From assembly GCF_001440345.1 (NCBI RefSeq), contig NZ_LJYX01000006.1:868001-932000 (forward strand): a stretch of 64,000 nucleotides of DNA, in the 5' to 3' direction. Source of the DNA: Colwellia sp. TT2012. GTDB lineage: Bacteria; Pseudomonadota; Gammaproteobacteria; Enterobacterales; Alteromonadaceae. The number at the start of each line of letters is the position of its first letter. Position 1 is the first letter of the stretch. The notes under the pieces are model-generated. The model was not told the DNA's origin, did no database searches, and was given only the letters and a program-made list of their open reading frames with translations. A program made the translations under genes and the position numbers. Shown here in pieces: positions 24,362-34,315 of this stretch.

Positions 24362-25105
24362 ATGGATAAGTTGCTTTATATCGCCATGAGTGGCGCTAAA
24401 CAAAACATGCAAGCCTTATCAATAAATGCCCATAACTTAGCGAATGCTACAACTACTGGCTTTAAGGCAGATTTAGCACAAGCGCGTAGTATGCAGGTCT
24501 ATGGCGAAGGGATGCCTTCGCGTGTTTTTTCAATGACAGAGCGTGCTAGCCAAAATTTTGACTCGGGCTCAATCCTTCATACGGGGCGTTCACTAGATGT
24601 TGCCATTGCGGGAGACGGTTTTTTTGCGGTACAAGCCGAGGATGGTCAAGAGGCCTATACTCGCGGTGGTCATTTTCGTTTAACGGAAACAGGCGCCTTA
24701 GAAACTAACGATGGTGAATTAGTCATTGGTGAAAATGGCCCTATTATCTTACCGCTACCAGTAAATAATATTCAAATTTCTCGTGATGGCACCATCATGG
24801 TTCAGCCTGAAGGCGCGCCAAGTAGTGTGCAAGTAGAAGTGGCTCGTATCAAACTAGTTAACCCGGACGTACGTTTAATCGAAAAAGGCAATGATGGTCT
24901 TTTTCGCGCCAAAGATGGTAGGCAATTAATTGCCGATATTAATGTTAACGTCCTTGGCGGATCATTAGAGTCGAGTAATGTTAACCCCATTCATGAAATG
25001 ACCGCCATGATTTCTTTGCAGCGACAGTTTGAAATGCAATTAAAAATGATGAAAACCGCAGAGGAAATTGACGCAAGTGCAGCTTCGTTATTACGTGCTT
25101 TTTAA
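24362..25105 (+). CDS. flgF: Proximal rod protein FlgF
   Basis: The 247-aa protein has the rod-family N-terminus (NAHNLANATTTGFKADLAQA), the middle AIAGDGFFAVQ segment and the C-terminal ESSNVNPIHEMTAMISLQRQ. It is the first gene of the flgFGHIJKL run and directly follows the consensus sigma-54 promoter. FlgF lies between FlgB/FlgC and FlgG in the rod. Confidence 0.95.
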   Translation: MDKLLYIAMSGAKQNMQALSINAHNLANATTTGFKADLAQARSMQVYGEGMPSRVFSMTERASQNFDSGSILHTGRSLDVAIAGDGFFAVQAEDGQEAYTRGGHFRLTETGALETNDGELVIGENGPIILPLPVNNIQISRDGTIMVQPEGAPSSVQVEVARIKLVNPDVRLIEKGNDGLFRAKDGRQLIADINVNVLGGSLESSNVNPIHEMTAMISLQRQFEMQLKMMKTAEEIDASAASLLRAF

Positions 25106-25173
25106 TTATTAGTATCTTTCAGTTAATATTTAGCTGTTTTCAAAAACAGTTACCAGTCAATCAGAGGTGATGT

Positions 25174-25962
25174 ATGAACCCAGCATTATGGATCAGTAAA
25201 ACCGGCTTAGATGCGCAAAATAAAAACATTGCGGTAATCTCTAATAACCTAGCGAACGCGAGTACCGTAGGCTTTAAAAAGAGTCGAGCGGTTTTTGAAG
25301 ACTTACTTTACCAAAATCTTAACCAGCCAGGTGGTCGCACGGCACAAGATACGGAAGCACCGTCAGGTTTAATGATAGGTGCGGGTACCAAAGTGGTCGC
25401 CACTCAAAAAATTCATACTCAAGGTGACATGATTACCACAGATAACGCCCTTGATTTGATGATTCAAGGCGAAGGTTTTTTTGAAATTCTTATGCCAGAT
25501 GGTAGTTCAGCTTATAGTCGCAATGGCCAATTTACCATGGATGATGAAGGTAATCTGGTTACCCCAGGTGCGGGTTACCTTCTGCAACCACAAGTGACCA
25601 TTCCCGAGGATGCGTTAAGTATTATTATTTCTCAAGATGGTGAAGTGTCAGTAACACTGCAAGGGCAGGCTGATCCTGCCGTGGTGGGTCAAATTAACTT
25701 AATTAACTTTGTTAACCCAACGGGTCTTCAGCCAGTGGGGCAAAACTTGTATACCGAAACTGCAGTAAGTGGCGCGCCCCAAGAAGGCGTTCCTGGTCTT
25801 GAAGGTTACGGCATGTTGGTACAAGGCGCGTTAGAAACATCCAATGTAAACACCACTGAAGAGTTGGTTAACTTAATTCAGAGTCAGCGCATCTATGAAA
25901 TGAATTCAAAAGTGATTTCTGCGGTAGATCAGATGCTGAGTTATATCAATCAGCAACTTTAG
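25174..25962 (+). CDS. flgG: Distal rod protein FlgG
   Basis: The 262-aa protein has MNPALWISKTGLDAQNKNIA, the SNNLANASTVGFKKSRAVFE motif and the FlgG-type EDLLYQ, plus the C-terminal ETSNVNTTEELVNLIQSQR. It polymerises into the distal rod that crosses the peptidoglycan. It sits 68 bp after flgF with a clear AGAGGTG site. Confidence 0.96.
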   Translation: MNPALWISKTGLDAQNKNIAVISNNLANASTVGFKKSRAVFEDLLYQNLNQPGGRTAQDTEAPSGLMIGAGTKVVATQKIHTQGDMITTDNALDLMIQGEGFFEILMPDGSSAYSRNGQFTMDDEGNLVTPGAGYLLQPQVTIPEDALSIIISQDGEVSVTLQGQADPAVVGQINLINFVNPTGLQPVGQNLYTETAVSGAPQEGVPGLEGYGMLVQGALETSNVNTTEELVNLIQSQRIYEMNSKVISAVDQMLSYINQQL

Positions 25963-26000
25963 TACAAGTTTTTAATTGAGTGATTGCACAGGAGGCAGTG

Positions 26001-26741
26001 ATGAAAAACACCAAAATATTAAGACAAGTTACTTTACGCAAAGGGTATTTACCCCAAGTGAAGTTACTTTCAGCTTGCTTCTTAATTGCGGTTACTACCG
26101 CTTGTAGTAATACCGTCGAATTAAATAGAGTTCTACCCAATGATCCTGACTTTGCGCCAATAATGCCAGAAGAAGAAGAAGAGCACATTGTGCCAACGGG
26201 TTCTTTATTTAAGCCCCATTACGTTAATAATATTTATTCAGACTCTAAAGCTCACCGTGTTGGCGATATTATTTCAGTGATTTTAAGTGAGAAAACTCAA
26301 GCCAAGAAAAATGCTAAAACTGAGTTAAAAAAAGAAAATAAAAGTTCGTTAGATGCCGTTACTGGCTTCGGGGGGTTCCCCGTTACCATTAATGGCGAGT
26401 CATTACAGTTTGGTGTCAGTCAGAGTTCTCAATTTAAAGGTGACTCAAAAACCGACCAAGGTAACAGCTTAACGGGCCATATATCAGTACATGTGCTCAG
26501 GGTGCTACCCAATGGTAACTTAATGATTCGCGGTGAAAAGTGGTTAACCTTGAATAATGGCGACGAGTATATTCGTTTAACGGGTGTTATTCGCTCTAAA
26601 GATATCAGTTCCAACAATACCATTTTATCAACTAAAGTCGCCAATGCGCGTATTCAATATGCGGGTACCGGTAGTTTTGCGGATACTAATGAGCAAGGTT
26701 GGTTAGTTAAGTTTTTCAACAGTTCTTGGTGGCCCTTTTAG
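26001..26741 (+). CDS. flgH: L-ring lipoprotein FlgH
   Basis: I start at ATG 26001, 7 bases after AGGAGG, giving 246 aa; the GTG at 25980 is unlikely. The signal peptide ends in a lipobox (ITVTTAC-type, here AVTTACSN). Conserved FlgH segments follow: HRVGDIISVILSEKTQAKKN and the C-terminal GVIRSKDISSNNTILSTKVA. FlgH forms the outer-membrane L ring. Confidence 0.95.
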   Translation: MKNTKILRQVTLRKGYLPQVKLLSACFLIAVTTACSNTVELNRVLPNDPDFAPIMPEEEEEHIVPTGSLFKPHYVNNIYSDSKAHRVGDIISVILSEKTQAKKNAKTELKKENKSSLDAVTGFGGFPVTINGESLQFGVSQSSQFKGDSKTDQGNSLTGHISVHVLRVLPNGNLMIRGEKWLTLNNGDEYIRLTGVIRSKDISSNNTILSTKVANARIQYAGTGSFADTNEQGWLVKFFNSSWWPF

Positions 26742-26858
26742 TTTTCTGCAAAGGGACAAAGTAGGCTTTGCTGCTAACGCATAGCCTGAGTCCTGAAATC
26801 TAGTTCAAGGTGTTAGCTTAAAATATTAGTTCAGGTGTTAATTTAAGGTGGAAATCTA

Positions 26859-27950
26859 ATGAAAGTAGTAATAAACACATTTATCCTTCTGGCATTATTG
26901 GCATCCTTGTCAGTAAGTGCCCAGCGTATTAAAGATTTAGCCGATGTTGCTGGGGTGCGATCAAACCAGTTAATTGGCTATGGTCTAGTGGTAGGTTTAC
27001 CGGGTACAGGTGAGCAAAGTCCGTTTACCGAGCAAAGTTTTAAAACCATGTTAAGTAACTTTGGTATTACTATGCCGGCAAACCTAAAACCAAAAATAAA
27101 AAACGTTGCTGCAGTTGCGGTACATGCCGAATTAAGAGCTTTTACCAAATTAGGCCAAACGATAGATATTACTGTCTCTAGTATGGGCAGTGCCAGCAGT
27201 TTACGTGGCGGCACCCTATTGCAAACAATTTTAATGGGCCTCGATGGTAATGCTTATGCAGTCGCGCAAGGCTCTTTAATCGTTAGTGGTTTAGGTGCGC
27301 AAGGCCTAGATGGCTCACAGGTATTAGTCAATATTCCTACGGTTGGGCGTATCGCCAATGGCGCGATTGTTGAGCGAGAAGTGAAATCCCCTTTTTCATC
27401 CGGTGATTATATAACCTTTAATTTACGTCATTCTGATTTTACTACCGCTAAATTATTGTCTGATACTATCAATGATCTTATTGCTGGCTCAGCCAAAGCC
27501 CTTGACGCCACCTCAGTGCGGGTTAGGGCTCCTCGAGATGTTAGTGACCGAGTGAGTTTTTTATCGGTACTGGAAAATCTTGAATTTGAGCCGGCTACAC
27601 CAGCGGCAAGAATTATTGTTAATTCACGTACTGGTACCATAGTGATTGGCTCTGAAGTGAAACTACTGGCGGCAGCGATTACCCATGGCGGTATTACTGT
27701 CACCATTAATGAAGTGTTAGATGTTTCTCAGCCTAATGCCTTTGCCGAAGGCGAAACCGTGGTTACTAATCAATCATCAATCAATGTAAGCAACACCGAC
27801 GCCCGTATGTTTGTCTTTAAACCTGGGGTTACCTTAGAAACCTTGGTACGTGCTATCAATGAAGTTGGCGCTGGCCCTGGCGATGTTATGGCTATTTTAG
27901 AAGCGTTAGATCAAGCGGGTGCAATACAAGGCGAACTCATCATCATTTAA
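26859..27950 (+). CDS. flgI: P-ring protein FlgI
   Basis: The 363-aa protein has a cleavable signal peptide ([13 protein letters not shown]). The mature form begins [20 protein letters not shown], the family hallmark, and continues [14 protein letters not shown]. The end [20 protein letters not shown] is also conserved. FlgI forms the P ring in the periplasm with help from FlgA, encoded at 17.2-17.9 kb. The H-ring proteins FlgT and FlgP would surround it. Confidence 0.96.
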   Translation: MKVVINTFILLALLASLSVSAQRIKDLADVAGVRSNQLIGYGLVVGLPGTGEQSPFTEQSFKTMLSNFGITMPANLKPKIKNVAAVAVHAELRAFTKLGQTIDITVSSMGSASSLRGGTLLQTILMGLDGNAYAVAQGSLIVSGLGAQGLDGSQVLVNIPTVGRIANGAIVEREVKSPFSSGDYITFNLRHSDFTTAKLLSDTINDLIAGSAKALDATSVRVRAPRDVSDRVSFLSVLENLEFEPATPAARIIVNSRTGTIVIGSEVKLLAAAITHGGITVTINEVLDVSQPNAFAEGETVVTNQSSINVSNTDARMFVFKPGVTLETLVRAINEVGAGPGDVMAILEALDQAGAIQGELIII

Positions 27951-28024
27951 TTAATTATTCTCCTTGTTGCTGTATCGCTCAACTTAAGCGTCTTTAAAAA
28001 TGTTACTTACAGGGTACTAAAATT

Positions 28025-29149
28025 ATGGATATCAATTTAAGCCAAAACCACAACTTTGCTCAAGCGCGTAATGCCCTAGATCTAAATGGCTTAAATGCTA
28101 TCCGTCAACAATCGCGCGCAACCGATGATGAATCAAAACAAGCGGCGTTAAAAGAAGCGGCGCAACAGTTTGAAGCTATCTTTATGAGAATGCTACTGTC
28201 AAGTATGCGTAAGGCGCAAGACGTACTGGAATCAGACAGCCCCTTTAATTCTGAATCAAGTAAATTCTATCGCGACATGCATGATCAACAAATGGCGATT
28301 GAATTATCTTCCACGGGGTCTTTAGGGTTAACGGACTTAATTATTCGGCAACTTGGTGGTGATAGTGGCGGTTTCACGCCTAGCTCTGTGTTACGTAATG
28401 ATGGTAATTTACCCTCCTTTCACCAGGTTAACTCGGCCGATGATAAAGTTGCTAATAGCAGTAAAGGCGATAAAGACAAGCAACATAACTCCTTAGTAGA
28501 AAAAATGTTGATGGATAAAAGCCAAATTAAGCCAGATATCGATATTCCATTTGCCGGTAGCTATCAAGCTATTCATAGTGTCAGTCGCCAAGTTATCAGT
28601 GCCGTTAGCCAACTTCCTATCAATGCGGCTAGCCAAGCTCAAAGCGTCAATATTTCAGCGCCTATAGCAGTACACAACTTTAATGAGCCAAAAGACTTTG
28701 TCAGCGCTTTAATTGCACCAGCAAAAAAAGTTCAACAGAAGCTCGGTGTGCCTTTTGAAGTTATTATTGCCCAAGCGGCACTTGAAACAGGTTGGGGGAA
28801 AAAGATAATTAAAGGTCAAGATGGAGCTAGTTCAAATAATCTCTTTAATATAAAAGCTGATTCTCGTTGGTCTGGCGATAAAACAACCAAAGAAACCTTG
28901 GAGTTTGAGCAAGGCACTATGGTTAAAAAATCAGCGCCATTTAGAATGTATCAATCACTCACTGACAGTGTTAATGACTACATAAACTTCCTTTCAACCA
29001 GCGAACGCTACCAAGAGGCATTACAAAAACCTGGCAATGTGGAACACTTCCTGCAAGGTTTACAAAAAGCAGGTTATGCAACTGATCCTCAATATGCCGA
29101 TAAAATACTCGGTACCCTGAAAACAGTTACTAACCTTTTAGCGAAGTAA
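28025..29149 (+). CDS. flgJ: Rod-capping muramidase FlgJ
   Basis: The 374-aa protein has both FlgJ parts. The N-terminal rod-cap domain contains AAQQFEAIFMRMLLSSMRKA. The C-terminal glucosaminidase/muramidase domain has the catalytic Glu in AQAALETGWGKKI and NNLFNIKADSRWSGD. It caps the growing rod and opens the peptidoglycan. The Ser/Gln-rich linker (about residues 120-230) is longer than in enteric FlgJ. Confidence 0.94.
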   Translation: MDINLSQNHNFAQARNALDLNGLNAIRQQSRATDDESKQAALKEAAQQFEAIFMRMLLSSMRKAQDVLESDSPFNSESSKFYRDMHDQQMAIELSSTGSLGLTDLIIRQLGGDSGGFTPSSVLRNDGNLPSFHQVNSADDKVANSSKGDKDKQHNSLVEKMLMDKSQIKPDIDIPFAGSYQAIHSVSRQVISAVSQLPINAASQAQSVNISAPIAVHNFNEPKDFVSALIAPAKKVQQKLGVPFEVIIAQAALETGWGKKIIKGQDGASSNNLFNIKADSRWSGDKTTKETLEFEQGTMVKKSAPFRMYQSLTDSVNDYINFLSTSERYQEALQKPGNVEHFLQGLQKAGYATDPQYADKILGTLKTVTNLLAK

Positions 29150-29296
29150 ATTATCGCCGTAAATAAGCGAAGAGTACGCCAAGGCAAGTAGCCAATTTCT
29201 ATTGCGGCAACCTTCAACAAATTTATTTATAGTAAGACATATAACTGATTCACCAGAGCGTTTATCACAGTATGTATTGTTATAGGAGACGACATT

Positions 29297-31291
29297 ATGA
29301 CAGTGAATTTATACCAAACCGGTGTCAGTGGCTTAATGGCCGCTCAACAGCAGCTGGCAACAACAGGTCATAACATTGCCAACGTAAATACTGAGGGTTA
29401 TACCCGCCAACGAGCCGAGCAAAATTCTGCCTTGGGTATTAATAATGGCAGTAACTACATTGGCTCAGGCACCTATATTCAAGATATAACCCGTCTTTAT
29501 GATCAATTCTCTCATAAAGAGCAACTATTAACGCAAAGTAACCTAAGTAATGCCGATTTACTCCATGCTCGGTTGACACAGCTTGATCAAGTTATGGCGG
29601 CTTCAGGTAATGCGATTGTTGGCTCCTTAGATAACTTCTACCAAGCACTAAATGGTGTTGCCGATAATCCTAACGATTCAGGTTTACGCAGCATAGTGCT
29701 CAATCAAGCTGGTATTTTAAGTAATAATCTCAATGAGCTAACCAATAATTTCGATAGAATGAGCAAGGCAGTTAATGGTGAAATAGAACAAATTGCCAAT
29801 AGAATTTCCGAAATATCACTAGAGATAGCGAAGATAAATGAAACCATTTTATCTTCGCAAAATTTAAGCCAAGGTGGCCAACCTAATGACTTACTTGATA
29901 AACGTGATCAACTGATTGGTCAATTAAGTGAGTTTACCCGAGTTACCACGGTCGAAGATGGCAATGGGGTGCTGACCGTAATGATAGGGCAGGGAACTAC
30001 TTTAGTTGCGGGTATTACGCCGATGACCTTGCGAGTAAAGGCTGGCGACCCTGATACACAAAAAATACAGCTAAGTCTAGTCAGTAATAATAGTAGTGTC
30101 GCTATAAACGGTACAATATTAGGTGGCTCATTGGCCGCTAATTTTGAATTTAGAGATGAAAATCTCAGTCAAATTCGCACTGAAATAGACCGTTTAGCGA
30201 TGGCAATATCGGCAACCTTAAATGATAGCCAGGCCAGTGGTTTAGATTTAAATGGCGTACAAGGTGCTAATATTTTTACCGATATAAACACCACTCAATT
30301 ACAGCAAGGTCGAGTATTAGTCCCCTCAAGAAATACGGGCACAACGCAAGCACAAGTGACTATCAACGATGTCTCGCTATTGCCTACCGATGAATTTGAA
30401 ATTCGTTTTGATGGCGCCAATTTTACCTTATATAACTTAACCTCGGGTGGTAGTGAGAACTTAGGAGCTCCAGGCGCGGGTGTGCCAGCAGGTACACATA
30501 CACCTACATCACCTGATTATGGTTTTTCATTTGTTGAAACTGGTGTACCTGTTGCCGGTGATATTTTTGTCATTATACCAACAAAAAATAGCGCCGCGTT
30601 AATGCAAACCACGTTAACCAATGGCAATGCCATCGCTGCCAGTGCCGCTATTGCGGTAACGCCATCAAGTAACAATGTCAGTGATGGTAAGGTGGAAATC
30701 ACCAATGTGACTAACCCCGTGGCTGCGAGAAGCTATGATGTTACGGTTGATGTTTATGAAAGTGCACCAGGTACCTTTAGTTACCGTGTTTATGATACGG
30801 CAACACCGCCACCAGCACCAACCATTGCCGCGGGTACTTATGCTGCCGGTGCTAGTGTTTTAATTGATATCCCCGCAGGTACGCCTGATTTTCAAATTGA
30901 AATTAGTGGTGACCTTGTGGGCTCAGGGACTAATGCCCGTGAAACCTTTACCTTAGGTGACGCCTTTGGTGTCGGTAATGGTAATAATGCCGTTTCTATG
31001 GCAAAAACCCAAGAACTAGGGGTAACTAATGGCGGTAGAGAAACTTTTAGTAAAAGTTTATCCGTATCAACCTCAGTGGTGGGTGCTAAAGCCAGTAATG
31101 CTAATTTATCTGCCGATACCGCTCAAGCCCTTTATACCCAAGCTTATAATCGTAATCAAGCGTCCTCAGGGGTTAACCTTGATGAGGAAGCCGCCAACCT
31201 GATGAAGTATCAGCAAGCCTATCAAGCAGCATCACAAATTATTTCTACCGCTAATACCCTTTTTGACACTATTCTAGCCGCGGTAAGGTAA
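29297..31291 (+). CDS. flgK: Hook-filament junction protein FlgK (HAP1)
   Basis: The 664-aa protein has the N-terminal GVSGLMAAQQQLATTGHNIA, NVNTEGYTRQRAEQ and the C-terminal SGVNLDEEAANLMKYQQAYQ motif shared with rod and hook proteins. The central region (about residues 330-560) is a long Thr/Ala/Gly-rich insertion and explains the length above the 550 aa of enteric FlgK. It is exported with FlgN help. It sits 147 bp after flgJ without a clear new promoter. Confidence 0.95.
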   Translation: MTVNLYQTGVSGLMAAQQQLATTGHNIANVNTEGYTRQRAEQNSALGINNGSNYIGSGTYIQDITRLYDQFSHKEQLLTQSNLSNADLLHARLTQLDQVMAASGNAIVGSLDNFYQALNGVADNPNDSGLRSIVLNQAGILSNNLNELTNNFDRMSKAVNGEIEQIANRISEISLEIAKINETILSSQNLSQGGQPNDLLDKRDQLIGQLSEFTRVTTVEDGNGVLTVMIGQGTTLVAGITPMTLRVKAGDPDTQKIQLSLVSNNSSVAINGTILGGSLAANFEFRDENLSQIRTEIDRLAMAISATLNDSQASGLDLNGVQGANIFTDINTTQLQQGRVLVPSRNTGTTQAQVTINDVSLLPTDEFEIRFDGANFTLYNLTSGGSENLGAPGAGVPAGTHTPTSPDYGFSFVETGVPVAGDIFVIIPTKNSAALMQTTLTNGNAIAASAAIAVTPSSNNVSDGKVEITNVTNPVAARSYDVTVDVYESAPGTFSYRVYDTATPPPAPTIAAGTYAAGASVLIDIPAGTPDFQIEISGDLVGSGTNARETFTLGDAFGVGNGNNAVSMAKTQELGVTNGGRETFSKSLSVSTSVVGAKASNANLSADTAQALYTQAYNRNQASSGVNLDEEAANLMKYQQAYQAASQIISTANTLFDTILAAVR

Positions 31292-31300
31292 GGAATTTCT

Positions 31301-32518
31301 ATGCGAGTATCTACAGCGCAGTTTTACTTACAAAGTGTTCAACTGATGAATCAAAAGAGCTCCGAAATTAATGAGCAGATGGCCCATTTGTCCAGTGGTA
31401 AACGGGTGTTAACGGCTAAAGATGATGCCGTGGCTTATGGCACTTTGGCTGGCTATAAAAATGACTTGGCAAATATTGAAAAATATAAACGCAATATCAA
31501 CCAGGCCGAAAGTCACAACAGCTTTCAAGAAGTTGCTTTTGCTGGCGCTGAAGATATCCTAAATGATATTCAGCAACGTCTGCTACAGGCTAATAACGGT
31601 GCTATGTCTAATGAAGACTTACAAACGCTAGCTAAGCAAGTTCGTCATAGTTTTAACCAGTTGTTTGATGTTGCCAATAGTCAAAATGAAAATGGCGATT
31701 ATGTTTTTTCTGGCTTTCAAACTGAACAACAACCCTTTAGTCAACAAGTTGACGGTAGTGTTTTTTATGGCGGAGATAGCGGTGTCAGAGAGTTGCAAAT
31801 AGCCAGAAACATAAAAATACCCACCAACCAAACCGGCGATGCTGCTTTTATGAGGGTTGCCAATGCCATTGGTGATTTCAGTGCCAATTATCCCACAACA
31901 CCCTCTAATAGCTCAGGTATTGCCGTTGAAAGTGCCAACGTAACAAACCGCGGTACATATAACACCAGCGCCATACCACATGATTATACCTTTACTTTTG
32001 GCCCCGGTGCGGCAGATTTGAATGTACTAGACAGCGGTGGCGCGAATGTTTTTACCACAGGTGCTTATGTTGTTGGGCAAAAAATTTCCTTTGACGGCAT
32101 TGAGGTTACTTTAATCGGCAATCCTTTGCCGGGTGACAGCTTTACTCTCAGTGAAGAAGAAGATATTAGTGTTTTTTCCACCATCAATAATGCCATAGCT
32201 TGGATGGAACAAGGCTCTGTTGCCACCAATCAAGAACAACATCAAGTAGATTACAACACCATTTTAGAGCAACTGAACTCGTCCATGATTCATATCACTT
32301 CAAGGCGAGTGGATTCCGGTATACGGCTGCAAGTCCTTGATAGTCAAAAGGATAGGCACCTTGATTCAGAGCTAAGTCTAGCGACTGGGCAAGCTAACAT
32401 TGAAGATTTAGATTTTGCCAAAGCTATTTCGGAGTTTGAGCAAGCAAAAATCGCTTTGCAGGTATCACAGCAAACGTTTAGCAAGGTACAAGGTTTAACA
32501 TTATTTAATTATATTTAA
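31301..32518 (+). CDS. flgL: Hook-filament junction protein FlgL (HAP3)
   Basis: The 405-aa protein begins MRVSTAQFYLQSVQLMNQKS and contains the flagellin-like MAHLSSGKRVLTAKDDAVAY segment. Its C-terminus has DLDFAKAISEFEQAKIALQV, then QQTFSKVQGLTLFNY. It follows flgK by 9 bp. A central insertion (about residues 190-290) is rich in Thr, Gly and Asn. FlgL makes the last junction zone before the filament. Confidence 0.95.
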   Translation: MRVSTAQFYLQSVQLMNQKSSEINEQMAHLSSGKRVLTAKDDAVAYGTLAGYKNDLANIEKYKRNINQAESHNSFQEVAFAGAEDILNDIQQRLLQANNGAMSNEDLQTLAKQVRHSFNQLFDVANSQNENGDYVFSGFQTEQQPFSQQVDGSVFYGGDSGVRELQIARNIKIPTNQTGDAAFMRVANAIGDFSANYPTTPSNSSGIAVESANVTNRGTYNTSAIPHDYTFTFGPGAADLNVLDSGGANVFTTGAYVVGQKISFDGIEVTLIGNPLPGDSFTLSEEEDISVFSTINNAIAWMEQGSVATNQEQHQVDYNTILEQLNSSMIHITSRRVDSGIRLQVLDSQKDRHLDSELSLATGQANIEDLDFAKAISEFEQAKIALQVSQQTFSKVQGLTLFNYI

Positions 32519-32551
32519 TTATATTTAATTTTTTAGAATAGTTAATGAAAG

Positions 32552-32567
32552 TGGCATTGTTTATGCT
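32552..32567 (+). promoter_or_regulatory. Sigma-54-type promoter of the first flagellin gene
   Basis: TGGCAT, TGTTT, ATGCT has the GG and GC pairs at correct spacing. It lies about 170 bases before the ATG, implying a long leader. The same ATGCT version of -12 occurs before flrB. Confidence 0.65.
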
Positions 32568-32739
32568 TGCTTAATAAGCAATAGCAAAGCTATTGCAAGG
32601 TAGTAACAAAAATAACAAATAGCTGACGGTAAATATAATAACACCCAGCGGTTTTTATTAATAAAGAAAGAAAAGAGCAGAGGCTTGCCTTAACAAGCTT
32701 CTAATAACACAAAGTAAACGTACACATTAGGAGTTCATT

Positions 32740-33912
32740 ATGGCTTTATCAGTCGTTACTAACGTCGCATCATTGAATGCGCAACGTAACTTAACCAAGT
32801 CAGGTCAAGGGCTTGCCACATCAATGCAACGATTATCATCGGGTATGCGTATTAATAGCGCGAAAGATGATGCCGCTGGTATGCAAATTGCTAACCGCAT
32901 GACTTCGCAAATCAATGGTTTGGCGGTAGCTCAACGAAATGCTAATGATGGTATTTCAATGGCACAAACTGCTGAAGGGGCGATGCAAACTTCAACCGAT
33001 ATTTTACAACGTATGCGCGAACTAGCATTGCAATCGGCTAACGGTTCAAACTCTGCTGGCGATAGAGAGGCTCTACAAAAAGAAGTGACGGCTTTAAAAA
33101 ATGAGCTAACCCGAATTGCGGAAACAACACAATTTGGTGGCACTAATTTACTTGATGGTAGTTTTGGTACTAAAGCATTCCAAGTAGGTACAAATTCAGG
33201 TGAAATGATTACCATTGGCTTAAGAGATATCAGTGCGGATAGCCTTGGTGCTGTTGGTGTTCGTGAAGTTACCGCCGGTGGTGCTGTTACTCTGGCCCAA
33301 GGTGATGTTGCGGGTCTTCAAGATGGTGATGGTACACTAACTGTGGCCGTATCTGGTCAGTCCATTAGTGTTGATATGACTAGTGTTACAGATAACGTAA
33401 GCTTAACTAGCGCAATCAATGCGGCAGGTAATGGCTTAGGTATCACGGCTACCTTAAATACAGCAACCAGTGTTATAACTTTTTCAGGTCAAGTGGCAGG
33501 CTCTGCAACTACAGATACAATGGTTATTGCTGGGACAGATGACACGGGGGGAGCGCTTACGGGTGTAACCAGTGCCATTGCAGTCACTACTGATGTTCAT
33601 ACCGATACCATTGATATCTCTACTGTGGCAGGAACTGCGGATGCGTTAAAAATAATTGACCAAGCATTACTTGATATTAGCGATAGTCGAGCCAACTTAG
33701 GTGCGGTGCAAAATCGCTTTAGTCACACTATTGGTAACCTGGCTAACATTCAGGAGAATGTATCAGCATCGCGTAGTCGAATTCAAGATACTGATTTTGC
33801 AGTTGAAACGGCCATATTGACGAAAAACCAGATATTACAACAAGCAGGTACCTCAATTTTAGCGCAAGCGAATCAAATACCACAGGCAGCCCTTAGTTTA
33901 CTTGGTGGTTAA
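32740..33912 (+). CDS. Flagellin 1 (sigma-54-type promoter)
   Basis: The 390-aa filament protein has the D0/D1 N-terminus ([20 protein letters not shown], then [13 protein letters not shown]) and the C-terminal D0 helix ([20 protein letters not shown], ending LSLLGG). The central D2-like region (about residues 170-300) is Thr/Ser/Gly-rich and offers many possible O-glycosylation sites for the Maf system downstream. It is about 85-90% like flagellin 2 by eye, with long DNA stretches identical. By analogy with Vibrio flaA, the sigma-54-driven copy may be the essential one. Confidence 0.95.
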   Translation: MALSVVTNVASLNAQRNLTKSGQGLATSMQRLSSGMRINSAKDDAAGMQIANRMTSQINGLAVAQRNANDGISMAQTAEGAMQTSTDILQRMRELALQSANGSNSAGDREALQKEVTALKNELTRIAETTQFGGTNLLDGSFGTKAFQVGTNSGEMITIGLRDISADSLGAVGVREVTAGGAVTLAQGDVAGLQDGDGTLTVAVSGQSISVDMTSVTDNVSLTSAINAAGNGLGITATLNTATSVITFSGQVAGSATTDTMVIAGTDDTGGALTGVTSAIAVTTDVHTDTIDISTVAGTADALKIIDQALLDISDSRANLGAVQNRFSHTIGNLANIQENVSASRSRIQDTDFAVETAILTKNQILQQAGTSILAQANQIPQAALSLLGG

Positions 33913-33937
33913 TAACATAGTAGTCATATCGTTATTT

Positions 33938-33967
33938 AAACCATCACTTTTTAGTGATGGTTTTTTT
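33938..33967 (+). terminator. Rho-independent terminator after flagellin 1
   Basis: AAACCATCACT and AGTGATGGTTT form a perfect stem with a very short loop, ending in seven T. It insulates the two flagellin genes. Confidence 0.92.
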
Positions 33968-34201
33968 ATTTTATGTTTTTGGATTATCATCAAACTCCCA
34001 CCATTCAGTTTGTCACTCTTTGGTTATTTCGATTATCATTTAAGCCAGAAATTTGTAATGTTTCACCTAGCTATATTGCTTAACACTTCATAACTGGCAA
34101 GGGTTGTTAAAGGATTATTTATTACAGAGTATTTTTAATACACCATAGCTACTATCTATAAAGTCTATATTCCAACTATTTATCCTTTTACATAAAAACA
34201 T

Positions 34202-34228
34202 TAAAGTTATTTTAAACCCTGCCGTTAA
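34202..34228 (+). promoter_or_regulatory. Sigma-28 promoter of flagellin 2
   Basis: TAAAGTTA, 11 bases, GCCGTTAA matches the sigma-28 consensus with exact spacing, about 90 bases before the start codon. Confidence 0.85.
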
Positions 34229-34315
34229 CTTAATTAGCAAGGGGCTTAATTAGTAAAAAATACAGCTCTGAAGTGAAAATTTAAACACATTATTTTTATA
34301 CTTAGGAGTTTCATC

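Larger units (their letters stand above)
33913..34315. other. Intergenic region between the flagellin genes
   Basis: The 403 bp hold the terminator at 33938-33967 and the sigma-28 promoter at 34202-34228. I see no gene. A 63-codon frame here runs through the terminator. Confidence 0.7.

Noticed and set aside
33902-34093. 63-codon plus-strand frame after flagellin 1
   Set aside because: It runs through the Rho-independent terminator, has no ribosome-binding site and a composition unlike neighbouring proteins.
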